From Ruegeria arenilitoris (GTDB taxonomy: Bacteria > Pseudomonadota > Alphaproteobacteria > Rhodobacterales > Rhodobacteraceae): a stretch of 64,000 nucleotides of DNA. The position numbers and the translations under genes were made by a program. Under the pieces are notes generated by a model. That model was not told the origin of the DNA and did not search any database. It saw only the letters and a list, made by a program, of their open reading frames with translations. This document shows, one piece after another, positions 30,852 through 41,714 of the stretch (positions are counted from its first letter, which is position 1; each line of letters opens with the position of its first letter). The DNA is taken from NCBI RefSeq assembly GCF_013032855.1, contig NZ_WQDA01000003.1, positions 496,001 to 560,000 on the forward strand, given 5' to 3'.

Positions 30852-30880
30852 TTGACGTGCACTTACGGGCCGTCTAAATA
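30852..30880 (+). promoter_or_regulatory. Sigma-70-type promoter for rplM-rpsI
   Basis: TTGACG at 30852-30857 and TAAATA at 30875-30880 with a 17-nt spacer, about 68 nt before rplM. It is a near-consensus vegetative promoter, as expected for ribosomal proteins. Confidence 0.75.
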
Positions 30881-30948
30881 CCCATCCATCGAATTCGGGC
30901 CGGTCCACCTTTGGGGCGGCCTTTCACATCAAACAGGATTGTCCTGAC

Positions 30949-31407
30949 ATGAAAACCTTCTCTGCAACTCCTGCAGACATCGACAAGAAGTGGATCCTGA
31001 TCGACGCCGAGGGCGTTGTTCTGGGCCGTCTTGCCTCGATCGTCGCCATGCGCCTGCGTGGCAAGCACAAGCCGTCGTTCACCCCGAACATGGACATGGG
31101 CGACAACGTCATCGTCATCAACGCCGACAAGATCCAGATGACCGGCAAGAAGCGCGACGAGCACTTCTACTGGCACACTGGCCACCCGGGCGGCATCAAG
31201 TCGCGCACCAAGCAACAGATCCTGGAAGGCGCGCACCCCGAGCGTGTGGTCTTTCAGGCCGTCAAGCGCATGCTGCCGGGCAACCGTCTGTCGCGTCAGC
31301 AGATGACCAATCTGCGCATCTATGCCGGTGCCGAGCACCCGCACGAAGCCCAGGCCCCCGAAGTTCTGGATGTCAAATCCATGAACAAGAAAAACACCCG
31401 GAGCTAA
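30949..31407 (+). CDS. rplM: 50S ribosomal protein L13 (uL13)
   Basis: A 152-residue ribosomal protein, one of the early assembly proteins of the large subunit. [34 protein letters not shown] and the C-terminal [14 protein letters not shown] region match the family, with length near the usual 142-155. It begins at ATG 30949 and rpsI starts 6 nt after its stop, the conserved rplM-rpsI operon. Confidence 0.98.
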   Translation: MKTFSATPADIDKKWILIDAEGVVLGRLASIVAMRLRGKHKPSFTPNMDMGDNVIVINADKIQMTGKKRDEHFYWHTGHPGGIKSRTKQQILEGAHPERVVFQAVKRMLPGNRLSRQQMTNLRIYAGAEHPHEAQAPEVLDVKSMNKKNTRS

Positions 31408-31413
31408 AGACCG

Positions 31414-31899
31414 ATGGCTGATCAGATCAATACTCTCGAAGAGCTGAGCGCCGTCGCAGGCGTTGAAACCGTGGCCGAAGAAGTTGTTGTGCGCGAGCCC
31501 GTGCGTGACGAACTGGGTCGCTCCTATGCAACCGGCAAGCGTAAAGACGCTGTTGCCCGCGTTTGGATCAAGCCGGGTTCCGGCAAGGTCACCGTGAACG
31601 GCAAGGACCAGGACGTGTATTTCGCACGCCCCGTTCTGCAGCTGATCCTGCGCCAGCCGTTCCAGGTTGCCGGTGTCGAAGGTGAATTCGACGTTGTGGC
31701 AACCGTCAAGGGCGGTGGCCTGACCGGTCAGGCCGGTGCGGTTAAGCACGGCATCTCGAAAGCGCTGCAGCTGTACGATCCCAGCCTGCGCGGTGCCCTG
31801 AAAGCCGCGGGCTTCCTGACCCGCGACAGCCGCGTTGTGGAACGCAAGAAATACGGCAAGCGCAAAGCCCGCCGTTCGTTCCAGTTCTCGAAGCGTTAA
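31414..31899 (+). CDS. rpsI: 30S ribosomal protein S9 (uS9)
   Basis: A 161-residue ribosomal protein whose C-terminal tail reaches the P-site tRNA. The core [20 protein letters not shown] and the final [17 protein letters not shown] are the family signatures. An extra acidic N-terminal segment (about 1-30, [17 protein letters not shown]) makes it longer than E. coli S9 (130), a usual feature in this group. An intrinsic terminator follows 27 nt downstream. Confidence 0.98.
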   Translation: MADQINTLEELSAVAGVETVAEEVVVREPVRDELGRSYATGKRKDAVARVWIKPGSGKVTVNGKDQDVYFARPVLQLILRQPFQVAGVEGEFDVVATVKGGGLTGQAGAVKHGISKALQLYDPSLRGALKAAGFLTRDSRVVERKKYGKRKARRSFQFSKR

Positions 31900-31925
31900 T
31901 CGCTACCGAGTTTTTCAAATGCAAA

Positions 31926-31951
31926 GGGCTCGCAACCGCGAGCCCTTTTTT
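31926..31951 (+). terminator. Intrinsic terminator after rpsI
   Basis: Perfect 8-bp stem (31926-31933 with 31938-31945), 4-nt loop, six T. Confidence 0.9.
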
Positions 31952-31969
31952 CGTTGATTTTCTCCGGCC

Positions 31970-33130
31970 TTACTCTTCGTAGACCATTTTCCACGCGCCG
32001 TTTTCCACCACGTTGACGTAGACCGTATCGGCGCCCTGATGGTCATCGGGGCCAAATGTCATGTGGTTGCCGACCAGTTCATCCTGATAGTCCAGCGTCT
32101 CCATTGCCGCGATAAAGCTTTCCTGGGTCAGGTCGGGGCCTGCCGCCTCCAGCGCCTTGACCATCATTTCGGCCGCGGCATAGCCCAGCATCGAAAAGCC
32201 CACCGGGTCTTCGCCGGTGGCGGCCTTGTATTCCTCGATGAAGGCCTTGGGGGCCGGTTCATCCGCGCGGGCCCACAAGTCCTGCCACGAGGCGGCGGCG
32301 TAGAAGCCGTCGGTCACTCCACCCGGCACCTGTGCCACCACGGTCAGGAAGCTGGCCGAGGTGCCCAGGAATTTCATGTCGGTCAGGCCCATCTTCTTGG
32401 CGGTGCCGACCACGGTGATGGCCTGCCGCACGCCCAAGGCGATTGTGACGATGTCGCAGCCTTCTTCCTTCAGCTTGCTGAGCGAGCCCACGAAATCGGT
32501 TTCGTCAGGTTTATGAGTGGTTTCCGCGGCAAAGGTAATGCCGGCTTCCTTGGCGCCTTCCTGGCTGCCTTCAAGGATTTCCTTGCCGAAATCGGTGGGC
32601 AGATACATCGTGCAGACCTTGTCGCCACCGAATTCCTGCGCCAGATACTTCACGCCCACGCGCGCCTGGTCGTAATAGCTGGAAAACGAGGTAAACTTGT
32701 TCTTCATCGGTTCCTGCAGCATCTGCCGCGCGGCCGACAGGGGGGCGACGTTGGGGATGCCTTTGGGATCCAGCAGTTTGAACCCGGCCAGATTCATCGG
32801 CGTGCCCAGCGATTGCAACATCGCAAATACCTTGTCGCGGTTCAGCAGCTTGTTGTAGCCCTGCATCGCGCGCGGCATCTGGTATCCGTTGTCCTCGACC
32901 ACATAGCGGATCATGCGGCCATGCACGCCGCCATTGGCGTTGACCCGGTCAAACACCACGTTCGCGCCCTTGGTGGCAGGAACCCCGACAGCGGCGAAAA
33001 TGCCGCTGAGGTCATTGACCGACCCGATGACGATTTCGTCGTCGGTCACGCCTTGCGTTTCGGCCCAGCCCATCGAGGCCAGGGCGGATAGGGCGGTTGC
33101 CGCCGCCAGCCGTCTGATTGCTTTGGTCAT
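31970..33130 (-). CDS. Branched-chain-amino-acid-type ABC transporter substrate-binding protein
   Basis: A 386-residue periplasmic binding protein of the LivJ type. A signal peptide (about 1-24, ending ASMGWAE) precedes the two-lobed domain. VIGSVNDLSGIFAAVGVPATKGA near residues 33-55 is the characteristic first strand and loop. The ATG at 33130 has GGGAGGAAG upstream; a longer frame to 33181 lacks such a site. It is the last gene of a six-gene minus-strand unit with LivHMGF-like components and an acyl-CoA ligase, so the ligand may be an aromatic or other carboxylic acid rather than an amino acid. Confidence 0.9.
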   Translation of the reverse strand: MTKAIRRLAAATALSALASMGWAETQGVTDDEIVIGSVNDLSGIFAAVGVPATKGANVVFDRVNANGGVHGRMIRYVVEDNGYQMPRAMQGYNKLLNRDKVFAMLQSLGTPMNLAGFKLLDPKGIPNVAPLSAARQMLQEPMKNKFTSFSSYYDQARVGVKYLAQEFGGDKVCTMYLPTDFGKEILEGSQEGAKEAGITFAAETTHKPDETDFVGSLSKLKEEGCDIVTIALGVRQAITVVGTAKKMGLTDMKFLGTSASFLTVVAQVPGGVTDGFYAAASWQDLWARADEPAPKAFIEEYKAATGEDPVGFSMLGYAAAEMMVKALEAAGPDLTQESFIAAMETLDYQDELVGNHMTFGPDDHQGADTVYVNVVENGAWKMVYEE

Positions 33131-33161
33131 GTGTCTTCCTCCCTTGGGATTGATCCCTGTT

Positions 33162-35048
<1,887 letters not shown>

Positions 35049-35053
35049 CCGGC

Positions 35054-35827
35054 TCACCTCCACGTCTTCTTGCGTTTCCAGCGACGGTTTTCCCGTGCGC
35101 CTTCCTCCTGCACGCCCAGATAAAAGTTCTGGATGTCCTCGGACCGCATCAACACGTCGGCGGGGCCGTCCATCACGATGCGCCCGACCTCCATGACATA
35201 GCCATGATCGGCCAGTTCCAGCGCGGCGTTGGCGTTCTGCTCGACCAGCATCATGGTCATGTTCTGCTCGTCATTCAGGCGTTTGAGGATGCCGAAGATC
35301 TCCTGCACCAGCAGCGGCGACAGGCCCAGCGAGGGTTCGTCCAGCAGCATGATGCGCGGGTTGGCCATCAGACCGCGTCCGATGGCCAGCATCTGCTGCT
35401 GCCCGCCCGACAGGGTGCCGGCCTCTTGATTTCGGCGTTCCTTCAGAACCGGGAAGTAGGAAAACACTAACTCGCGGTCGCGCTCGATCTGGGCCTTGTC
35501 ATGAAGGGTATAGGCCCCCAGGCTGAGGTTCTCGTTCACCGTCAACAGCGGGAACACCTCGCGCCCCTCGGGCACATGCACGATGCCCTTTTGGACGATC
35601 TTGTGCGGCTCCAGCCCCTGGATTTCCCCGCCGTCGAAGGTGATCGTGCCCTTTTCCGGGTCCATCACACCCGAGACGGTCTTCATCAGCGTCGTCTTGC
35701 CCGCCCCGTTGGCGCCCAGGATCGAGACGATCTGGCCCGGGCGCACGTCCAGCGACACACCGCGGATCGCCATGATCGGGCCATAGAAGCTTTCGATGTT
35801 GCGGATGCTCAGGATCGGTGCGCTCAT
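35054..35827 (-). CDS. livF: HAAT-family ABC transporter ATP-binding protein LivF
   Basis: A 257-residue ATPase. Walker A GANGAGKTT (near residue 38), signature LSGGQQQMLAIGRGL and Walker B IMLLDEPSLGLSP are intact. It pairs with LivG to drive uptake through LivH/LivM. A short basic, Arg/Lys/Trp-rich tail (RRWKRKKTWR) extends the C-terminus. It overlaps the livG stop by 4 nt. Confidence 0.95.
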   Translation of the reverse strand: MSAPILSIRNIESFYGPIMAIRGVSLDVRPGQIVSILGANGAGKTTLMKTVSGVMDPEKGTITFDGGEIQGLEPHKIVQKGIVHVPEGREVFPLLTVNENLSLGAYTLHDKAQIERDRELVFSYFPVLKERRNQEAGTLSGGQQQMLAIGRGLMANPRIMLLDEPSLGLSPLLVQEIFGILKRLNDEQNMTMMLVEQNANAALELADHGYVMEVGRIVMDGPADVLMRSEDIQNFYLGVQEEGARENRRWKRKKTWR

Positions 35828-36588
35828 GAGGCTTTCCCCAGATAGGCTTCGACGACGGCGGGGTGCGATTGCACCTGCGCCGGTGTCCCAAGGGCCAGTT
35901 TCGCCCCATCGGCCATAGCCAGCACCCGGTCAGACACGCCCGAGACCAGCCCCATGTCATGTTCGACCATCAGCACCGTGATCCCCATCTGCCGCCGGAT
36001 GTCGTCGATCCACCAGCGCATGTCGGTTGTTTCCTCGACCGACAGCCCCGAAGCCGGTTCATCCAGCAGCAGCAGCTTGGGGTCGGTGGCCAGCGCACGC
36101 GCGACCTCGACAACCTTGCGGACGCCGTAGGGAAGCCCGGCGATCATCTTGTCTCGATAGGCCTGCAGATCGAGGAAATCGATGATCTCTTCGACCTTCT
36201 CGCGGTTCTCCAGCTCTTGCCGGCGGGCCGAGGGGGTAAAGAACACCTCGGACAGCAGATTGGTCCGCCGGTGGCGGTGCCGCCCGACCAGCAGGTTCTG
36301 CAACACGGTTGCATGTTCGAACAGCTCGATGTTCTGGAAGGTCCGCGCAACTCCATAGGCGGCCACACCCGAGGGCTTGACCTGAAGCAGATCGTGCCCG
36401 TCGAACCGGATCTGGCCCGCGTATGGGTCGTAGAAACGCGAGATCAGGTTGAACACCGTGGATTTGCCCGCCCCGTTCGGGCCGACGATGGCAAAGACCT
36501 CGCCTTCTTCGACCGAAAAGGACAGATCGTTCACCGCCGTCAGGCCACCGAATTTCAGAGTGACGTTCTCGAATTCCAGCAGGCTCAT
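35824..36588 (-). CDS. livG: HAAT-family ABC transporter ATP-binding protein LivG
   Basis: A 254-residue ATPase with Walker A GPNGAGKST and Walker B LLLLDEPASGLSVEE. The signature motif is the LivG-type variant LPYGVRKVVEVARAL instead of LSGGQ. C-terminal VEAYLGKAS is typical of the BCA_ABC_TP_C extension. The start is ATG at 36588; the same frame stays open for another 1,050 nt upstream inside livM, a GC-content artefact. It overlaps livM by 4 nt and livF by 4 nt. Confidence 0.95.
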   Translation of the reverse strand: MSLLEFENVTLKFGGLTAVNDLSFSVEEGEVFAIVGPNGAGKSTVFNLISRFYDPYAGQIRFDGHDLLQVKPSGVAAYGVARTFQNIELFEHATVLQNLLVGRHRHRRTNLLSEVFFTPSARRQELENREKVEEIIDFLDLQAYRDKMIAGLPYGVRKVVEVARALATDPKLLLLDEPASGLSVEETTDMRWWIDDIRRQMGITVLMVEHDMGLVSGVSDRVLAMADGAKLALGTPAQVQSHPAVVEAYLGKAS

Positions 36589-37682
36589 CTCAGGCGCTCC
36601 GTCTTGAGATAGGATTTCTGCCGCTTGAACATGTCCTTGCGGTAGAAGGGGAACAGCTCGAACCAGGTGCGGATTTTCAGCCATCGGCCGTAGATGCCCA
36701 TCGGCTCGAACAGGATAAACCCGATCAGGATCATGCCGAAGATGCCGAATTCCAGCCCCGGAATGGCGACGGTTCCGCCGCCGAACAGGGCGCCTGCATA
36801 TTCCTTGGCGATCGACAGGAACTGCGGCAGAAACCCGATGACGATGGCGCCCAGAAACGCGCCGTGGATCGAACCCAGCCCGCCGATCACGATCATCATC
36901 AGCAGCTGGATCGAAATCACCACGCTGAAGGTTTCGTTGTTGAAGGCCCCGGCATAGAGGCCCATCAGCGCCCCTGCCCATCCGGTCACGGCGCAGGACA
37001 GGGCAAAGGACACGGTCTTGGCGCGCGCGATGTCGATGCCCATCGCCTGCGCGGACACTTCCGAGTCGCGCACCGCGATGAAGCTGCGCCCCAGCGGCGT
37101 ACGCAGAAGGTTGATATAGCCCAGCGTGACCAGAACCGTGACGACCAGCACCAGCCAGTAGAACTGCTCGGGCGTGCCCCAGCGATCGACCAGATGGCCG
37201 AAAATCTCGACCCCGCCCATGTACTTGCCCGCCACGCCGCCGGTGATCGGTTCCGCCAGAACGATGAGGTCGTCCATCAGGATCGACAGGGCCAGGGTGA
37301 AGATCGCCAGATAGATTCCGTGTAGCCGCAGGGCAGGGATGGCGACCGTGACCCCGGCGATACCGGTCAGGATGCCGGCCAGCGGAAAGGCCACCAGAAA
37401 CGGCACGCCTGACTCGATCAGGATCACGTTGGCATAGCAGCCAAAGGCCAGAAACGCCGCGTGGCCCAGGCTGGCCTGGCCGGTATGCCCGGTCAGGATC
37501 ATCAGACCCAGCCCGGCGATGGCCCAGATCAGAACGTTCGTCAGCTCTCCCAGATAGAACGCGTCCAGCCACCACGGCGCGGCAAAGACCACCGTCAGCA
37601 GGATCAGGTAGAGTGACAACTGGTATCCGTCCTTCCACGGGCGGATGTCCTGCATGTAGTCGGTTTTGAAAACGATCCTCAT
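36585..37682 (-). CDS. livM: HAAT-family ABC transporter permease LivM
   Basis: A 365-residue permease with about nine membrane segments and the typical LTGHTGQASLGHAAFLAFG stretch near residues 62-80, plus VRDSEVSAQAMGIDIARAKTVSFA, the cytoplasmic loop that contacts the ATPases. The C-terminal tail is basic and Tyr-rich. The gene starts 4 nt after livH. Confidence 0.95.
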   Translation of the reverse strand: MRIVFKTDYMQDIRPWKDGYQLSLYLILLTVVFAAPWWLDAFYLGELTNVLIWAIAGLGLMILTGHTGQASLGHAAFLAFGCYANVILIESGVPFLVAFPLAGILTGIAGVTVAIPALRLHGIYLAIFTLALSILMDDLIVLAEPITGGVAGKYMGGVEIFGHLVDRWGTPEQFYWLVLVVTVLVTLGYINLLRTPLGRSFIAVRDSEVSAQAMGIDIARAKTVSFALSCAVTGWAGALMGLYAGAFNNETFSVVISIQLLMMIVIGGLGSIHGAFLGAIVIGFLPQFLSIAKEYAGALFGGGTVAIPGLEFGIFGMILIGFILFEPMGIYGRWLKIRTWFELFPFYRKDMFKRQKSYLKTERLR

Positions 37683-37686
37683 GCGC

Positions 37687-38562
37687 TCAGACCTTCTTGA
37701 CCCGGACCTGGCTGAACAGGCCGTGCGGACGGAAGATCAGCACCGCCAGCAACAGCGCATAGGGCGCGATCTGGCTGTAGCCCGCAGCGATGTAGCGGCT
37801 GGCGAAGGGTTCGATCACGCCGACGATCAGACCGCCCGCCAAGGCTCCGGGCAGGCTGCCAAACCCGCCGATGACCGCGGCCGCAAACGCCTTGATTCCC
37901 AGCAGCCCGGTGGTCGGATCGACCGAACCCTTGGCGGCGAACAGGATGCCCGCGATCCCGGCCACGACGCCGGCCAGACCCCAGATGAAACCCTGAACAC
38001 GCTTGACCGGTACCCCCATGTAATAGGCCGCCAACTGGTTCTGCGAAGCGCCCTGCATCGCCAGCCCCAGCTTGGTCTTGCTGAAGAACACATAGAGCCC
38101 CCAGGTCAGCAGCACGGTCACGACGATGACCGCCACGTCCTCCATCCCCAGAACCAGGCCGCCAAAGCGGACCTCCTTGCCGGCAAGCGGGTTTTCCAGC
38201 GTCTGCGGCTCGTGACCCCAGATCAGCCCGGCGACAAAGCGGATCACGAAGCCCAAGGCGATGGTCAGGATGACCACGGCGGTCTGGCTTTCCCCGAACA
38301 GGCGGCGGATGATCAGCCTGTCCAGCAGGTACCCCAGCGCGCCCATGATCCCCAGCGAGATGGGCAGGGCCAGCCAGAAGGGCAGGCCCATATATTCGGT
38401 ATTGGTCAGCCCGATGGTGACGAAGGCGCCCAGCATCATGAAATCGCCCTGGGCAAAGTTCACGGCCTCGGTCGCCTTGTAGATCAAAACGAAGCCAAGC
38501 GCGATCAGGCCGTAGACACAGCCATTCGCCAGCCCGCTGATCAGCAGCTGTGCGTTGTCCAA
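37687..38562 (-). CDS. livH: HAAT-family ABC transporter permease LivH
   Basis: A 291-residue permease beginning with MDNAQLLISGLANGCVYGLIA, with NFAQGDFMMLGAF near residues 34-46 and the cytoplasmic loop AMQGASQNQLAAYYMGV. The start codon is TTG at 38562, preceded by GGAGGAGAA, the first gene of the transporter unit. Promoter elements upstream are not clear; the 75 nt to the next gene hold a short GC-rich hairpin (38599-38606 with 38621-38628). Confidence 0.93.
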   Translation of the reverse strand: MDNAQLLISGLANGCVYGLIALGFVLIYKATEAVNFAQGDFMMLGAFVTIGLTNTEYMGLPFWLALPISLGIMGALGYLLDRLIIRRLFGESQTAVVILTIALGFVIRFVAGLIWGHEPQTLENPLAGKEVRFGGLVLGMEDVAVIVVTVLLTWGLYVFFSKTKLGLAMQGASQNQLAAYYMGVPVKRVQGFIWGLAGVVAGIAGILFAAKGSVDPTTGLLGIKAFAAAVIGGFGSLPGALAGGLIVGVIEPFASRYIAAGYSQIAPYALLLAVLIFRPHGLFSQVRVKKV

Positions 38563-38637
38563 ATTCTCCTCCCCATGCCGGTTTGCCCGGCGTCCTGACG
38601 CCCCGGATCTCCTCCAATCACCGGGGCGCCTGTTCTA

Positions 38638-39666
38638 CTATGGCGTGATTATTACCTTACCGTCACTCTTTTTCAGTGCAACTGCCAGATCGGAAACGAT
38701 TTTGTTCAGCGGGACATGCGCCGAGACATCCGTTTTCCACCGTCCGTCCGCAAAGCGGGCCTGCACCTCGGCAATCGCGCGCATCTGCTCTTCGGGCGGA
38801 GTGGACATCATCCATTTGGTCAGCCAGAAGCCCTCGATCCGTTTGCTCATAAAGATCAGCTGGCCCATCTGGGTCAGCTTCGGGGGCTCGCTGCTGAGTT
38901 TGCCATAAGACACCCAGCGCGCGCCGTTGGGCATGGCGCAGAAGACCTGCTCGGACAGCTGATCCGAGACCGCATCCAAAAACACCCGCGGCTTGAGCTG
39001 TGCGCTGATGGCAGCAAACTTGGAGACGGCATCGTCTTCGGTGGTTACGATGATCTCGGCCGCTCCGTGGCTTTTGAGCAGTCCGACCGTTTCAGGGCGC
39101 CGCACCATCGCAATCGGCTTCAGGCCAAGGTCTCGGCCCAGCCCGCACATCAGCTTGCCCAACTGGCTGGTGGCCGCGGAAACGACAAAGGCCTCACCTT
39201 CGGACCGCGCGATCTCAACCATTGCCATCGCGGTCAGCGGATTGACGATCTGTGCGGCACCGTCATCGTCCGATATCTCGGGCCGTAAAGGAATGCACAT
39301 CTGCGCCTGTGTCAGGGCATACTCGGCCCATGCGCCGGACCCGGAGGCGACGAAGGCGACCCTTTGCCCCTTCAGCGCTTCGGCGCCCGCGCCGGTGGCG
39401 ACGACGTCCCCGCACCCTTCGAAACCGGCCGGGGCACCTTTGACCCGCGGCTGACCGTACTCACCTTTGATGAAATGGAGGTCTGAGGGGTTCACCGATG
39501 CGGTGCGCAATTTGATCAGCACCTGGCCAGGGCCAGGCGTGGGCACCGGGATCTCGGCATTCTCAACCCAGTCGGCGGCGTCCTCGATCGCCGGGCCCGT
39601 GGCGGTACCCGAGTATCCGTCAAATTTCTGGATCACGGCAAACATGGATTTGGGGAGGTCAGTCAT
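38638..39666 (-). CDS. Zinc-independent medium-chain dehydrogenase/quinone-reductase-like protein
   Basis: A 342-residue MDR-superfamily oxidoreductase. FIKGEYGQPRVKGAPAGFEGCGDVV is the substrate-side segment and VVSAATSQLGKLM the nucleotide-binding loop, with the Gly-rich motif partly altered (SAATSQLG rather than GxGxxG), as in the MDR012-like and trans-enoyl reductase branch. No zinc ligands are seen. The start is ATG at 39666 with AGGAAAAAG upstream. The substrate is unknown. It is separate from the Liv unit on the same strand. Confidence 0.8.
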   Translation of the reverse strand: MTDLPKSMFAVIQKFDGYSGTATGPAIEDAADWVENAEIPVPTPGPGQVLIKLRTASVNPSDLHFIKGEYGQPRVKGAPAGFEGCGDVVATGAGAEALKGQRVAFVASGSGAWAEYALTQAQMCIPLRPEISDDDGAAQIVNPLTAMAMVEIARSEGEAFVVSAATSQLGKLMCGLGRDLGLKPIAMVRRPETVGLLKSHGAAEIIVTTEDDAVSKFAAISAQLKPRVFLDAVSDQLSEQVFCAMPNGARWVSYGKLSSEPPKLTQMGQLIFMSKRIEGFWLTKWMMSTPPEEQMRAIAEVQARFADGRWKTDVSAHVPLNKIVSDLAVALKKSDGKVIITP

Positions 39667-39861
39667 TCTTTTTCCTTTGTTTCCGACATTTTCAAGCAAA
39701 CGGGTCGATCCGAGTGTGCGCCCCGGGGCAGGGCGCACCGATGCCGACAATAGGTCGTCCCGACTTGATGCGACTGGTTGAGCCAAGCCAAACAAATGGC
39801 ACCGGGCACGTCAATCGACCACAGGGTTAACGTTGGGGAATTGGGAAGCCGGTGCAGGTGT

Positions 39862-39890
39862 GACAAGGCCGGACAATTGCCGGCCTTGTC
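39862..39890 (-). terminator. Strong hairpin after the Ala-rich gene, without T-run
   Basis: An 11-bp perfect stem (39862-39872 with 39880-39890) with a 7-nt loop stands 8 nt after the stop of the minus-strand gene at 39899. There is no T-run on either strand, so termination efficiency is uncertain; it could also protect the mRNA end. The rest of 39667-39898 holds no gene. Confidence 0.45.
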
Positions 39891-39898
39891 GAATGATC

Positions 39899-40450
39899 TT
39901 ATTGCGTCAACAGGTTGCGCAGTTCCTGGATCTTGAGCGCAGCCGTTTCCGGCGCTTCCTTGATGCCATCGAGGATCTTGATCACCTGGTCCTGGATTTC
40001 CTGGCTCAGCTGGCTGTTTTTCACGGATTCAACCATCGCGTCATAGTCGAACTGCTCGGCCGACAGCATGCCTTCGTCAACCCAGGTATTCAGCAACTCC
40101 TGCCCTTGGGCAGTGAGTGCTGCAACCTGATCGCCTGCCTGGTTGGCCAGATCCGTCGCAGCATCGCCGGCCTGGTTTGCCAGATCCGTGGCTGTCTGAC
40201 CGGCTTGCTCGGCGGCTTCACCGGCCTGTTCGACGGCGGCCGAGGCTGCGTCACCCGCTTGCTGCGTGGCCGTCGACAAAGCCTCGCTGGCAGCTTCCTG
40301 GGCTGCGGTTGCGGCCTCGCCAACGGCCTCGCCGGCTTCTTTGGCGGCAGACTGCAGTTTCTCGGCCGGGGTGGGCTCGGGCTGATTCAGGTAGAAATAG
40401 GCGCCGGCACCCAATCCGGCGATGATAATCAGGATGATAATGCGGGACAT
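39899..40450 (-). CDS. Ala-rich single-pass membrane-anchored repeat protein
   Basis: A 183-residue protein. Residues 1-19 form a hydrophobic anchor (MSRIIILIIIAGLGAGAYF) with a probably outside C-terminus. Residues 30-110 are Ala-, Glu-, Gln- and Thr-rich with short near-repeats (QAGDAATDLANQAGD occurs nearly twice), a long amphipathic helix or coiled coil resembling stress-protective LEA-like proteins. The last 70 residues are less repetitive, with acidic stretches. I do not recognise a named family. Conserved colleagues in roseobacters are annotated hypothetical. A ribosome-binding GGAGA-type site precedes the ATG. Confidence 0.75.
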   Translation of the reverse strand: MSRIIILIIIAGLGAGAYFYLNQPEPTPAEKLQSAAKEAGEAVGEAATAAQEAASEALSTATQQAGDAASAAVEQAGEAAEQAGQTATDLANQAGDAATDLANQAGDQVAALTAQGQELLNTWVDEGMLSAEQFDYDAMVESVKNSQLSQEIQDQVIKILDGIKEAPETAALKIQELRNLLTQ

Positions 40451-40658
40451 TGGGGTCTCCTTTTCGGATGTGTGCCGCTGATGTGGGGAGAAACTACCTG
40501 AGATCAAAGGGGAAATCCCAAAGATTCGGCGCATGTTCGGGGTTTGGGCCACTCGGCGCTGATCAGTCAGACGATCGGCGGCAACAACACGCCACCGGCG
40601 AAAATACACGGTTGCAACCATCAGGCGAACAAGAAAGGGGGGCGTCATTGGGAAGTAG

Positions 40659-40748
40659 TGGCGGAGAGACAGGGATTCGAACCCTGGGTGGGCTTGCACC
40701 CACAACGGTTTTCGAGACCGCCCCGTTCGACCACTCCGGCACCTCTCC
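40659..40748 (-). tRNA. tRNA-Ser (anticodon CGA)
   Basis: Reading the minus strand, a 7-bp acceptor stem (GGAGAGG/TCTCTCC region), D-arm, anticodon loop CTCGAAA (CGA), a long variable arm (class II, GTGGGTGC...GCCCAC), T-arm with GGTTCGAATCC and an encoded CCA (40661-40659). It reads UCG codons. It stands alone, between the Ala-rich gene and the DUF2059 pair. Confidence 0.96.
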
Positions 40749-40871
40749 GCGGGGGTCTGTGAGGGGGGGATTTAGTTGTGATCGCCGAGGGGTGCAAGCA
40801 GAAAATTCCCGAATTCGCCAAACCGCGGATTTTCCATTGCCAGTCCGACGAAATCTCCTAGGCTGACATGT

Positions 40872-41714
40872 ATGAGACATCTTCTGCACCGCATTTCGCT
40901 TCTGCTCATCCTGCCCGTGTTCGCGTTCGCTCTGACGGCTCAAAACGCCTTGTCCGCCAGCCGGGATCGGATTGAGGCTTTTCTGACGACGACGGGTTTT
41001 GACGTGGCGCTGGAAAGCATCGCATTGGCCTCGGCTTCGGCGCCTCAGATGCTGGGGATCGACCCCGAGGGTTTTGGCTCGCAATGGACGCGTCTGACGG
41101 AAGAGGTGTTCGACACCGACGACATGCATGAAACAGCGGTTGCGATTCTCGAACAGACGCTGAGCGACGAGGCCCTGAACCACGCGGTCGAGTTTTATGC
41201 CTCGGATCTGGGACAACGGCTTGTCGAGGCGGAAAATGCCTCGCACCTTGTCGAGGATGACGAAGCCAAGCAACTTGAGGGGCAGGAGATCATATCCGAT
41301 CTGGTCAAGTCCGGTTCGAGCCGCATCGAAAGCCTGAAGCGGATGAACAGCGCCATCGATGCCAGCGAAACCTCGTTGCGGGCGCTGCAGGAGATCCAGC
41401 TGCGGTTCCTGCTGGCCGCCAGCGCCGCCGGAGTGATCGACCTGCAGTTGGACGCGGACGGGCTGCGCCAGATGATGAAGCTGAACGAACCCGAGATGCG
41501 GCAGTCATTGCAACTGTCCGCCTTGGCCAATGCGGCCTACACCTATCAGGATTTCTCTGACGCGGATGTCGACGCCTATACCAAAGCGCTGGAACAGCCG
41601 CTGATGCAGGAAGTCTACGAGCTGTTGAACGCAATCCAGTACGAGATCATGGCCATGCGGTTTGAAGTGCTGGCGGCGCGCATGGCCGAACTGCGTCCGG
41701 CTCAGGACATCTGA
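40872..41714 (+). CDS. DUF2059 domain-containing secreted protein (first of tandem pair)
   Basis: A 280-residue protein with a signal peptide (about 1-29) and an all-helical periplasmic part. The DUF2059-like motif AVEFYASDLGQRLVEAENAS (near 105-124) is the segment most like its neighbour. A second, weaker repeat lies in the C-terminal half (SDADVDAYTKALEQPLMQEV). The reaction is unknown. Its stop codon shares one base with the ATG of the next gene, which is a paralogue, so the two are translated together. Confidence 0.8.
   Translation: MRHLLHRISLLLILPVFAFALTAQNALSASRDRIEAFLTTTGFDVALESIALASASAPQMLGIDPEGFGSQWTRLTEEVFDTDDMHETAVAILEQTLSDEALNHAVEFYASDLGQRLVEAENASHLVEDDEAKQLEGQEIISDLVKSGSSRIESLKRMNSAIDASETSLRALQEIQLRFLLAASAAGVIDLQLDADGLRQMMKLNEPEMRQSLQLSALANAAYTYQDFSDADVDAYTKALEQPLMQEVYELLNAIQYEIMAMRFEVLAARMAELRPAQDI

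Noticed and set aside
35824..37638. 604-codon minus-strand frame that would fuse LivG to an N-terminal half
   Set aside because: The first half is the wrong frame of livM. LivG begins at 36588 with normal length.
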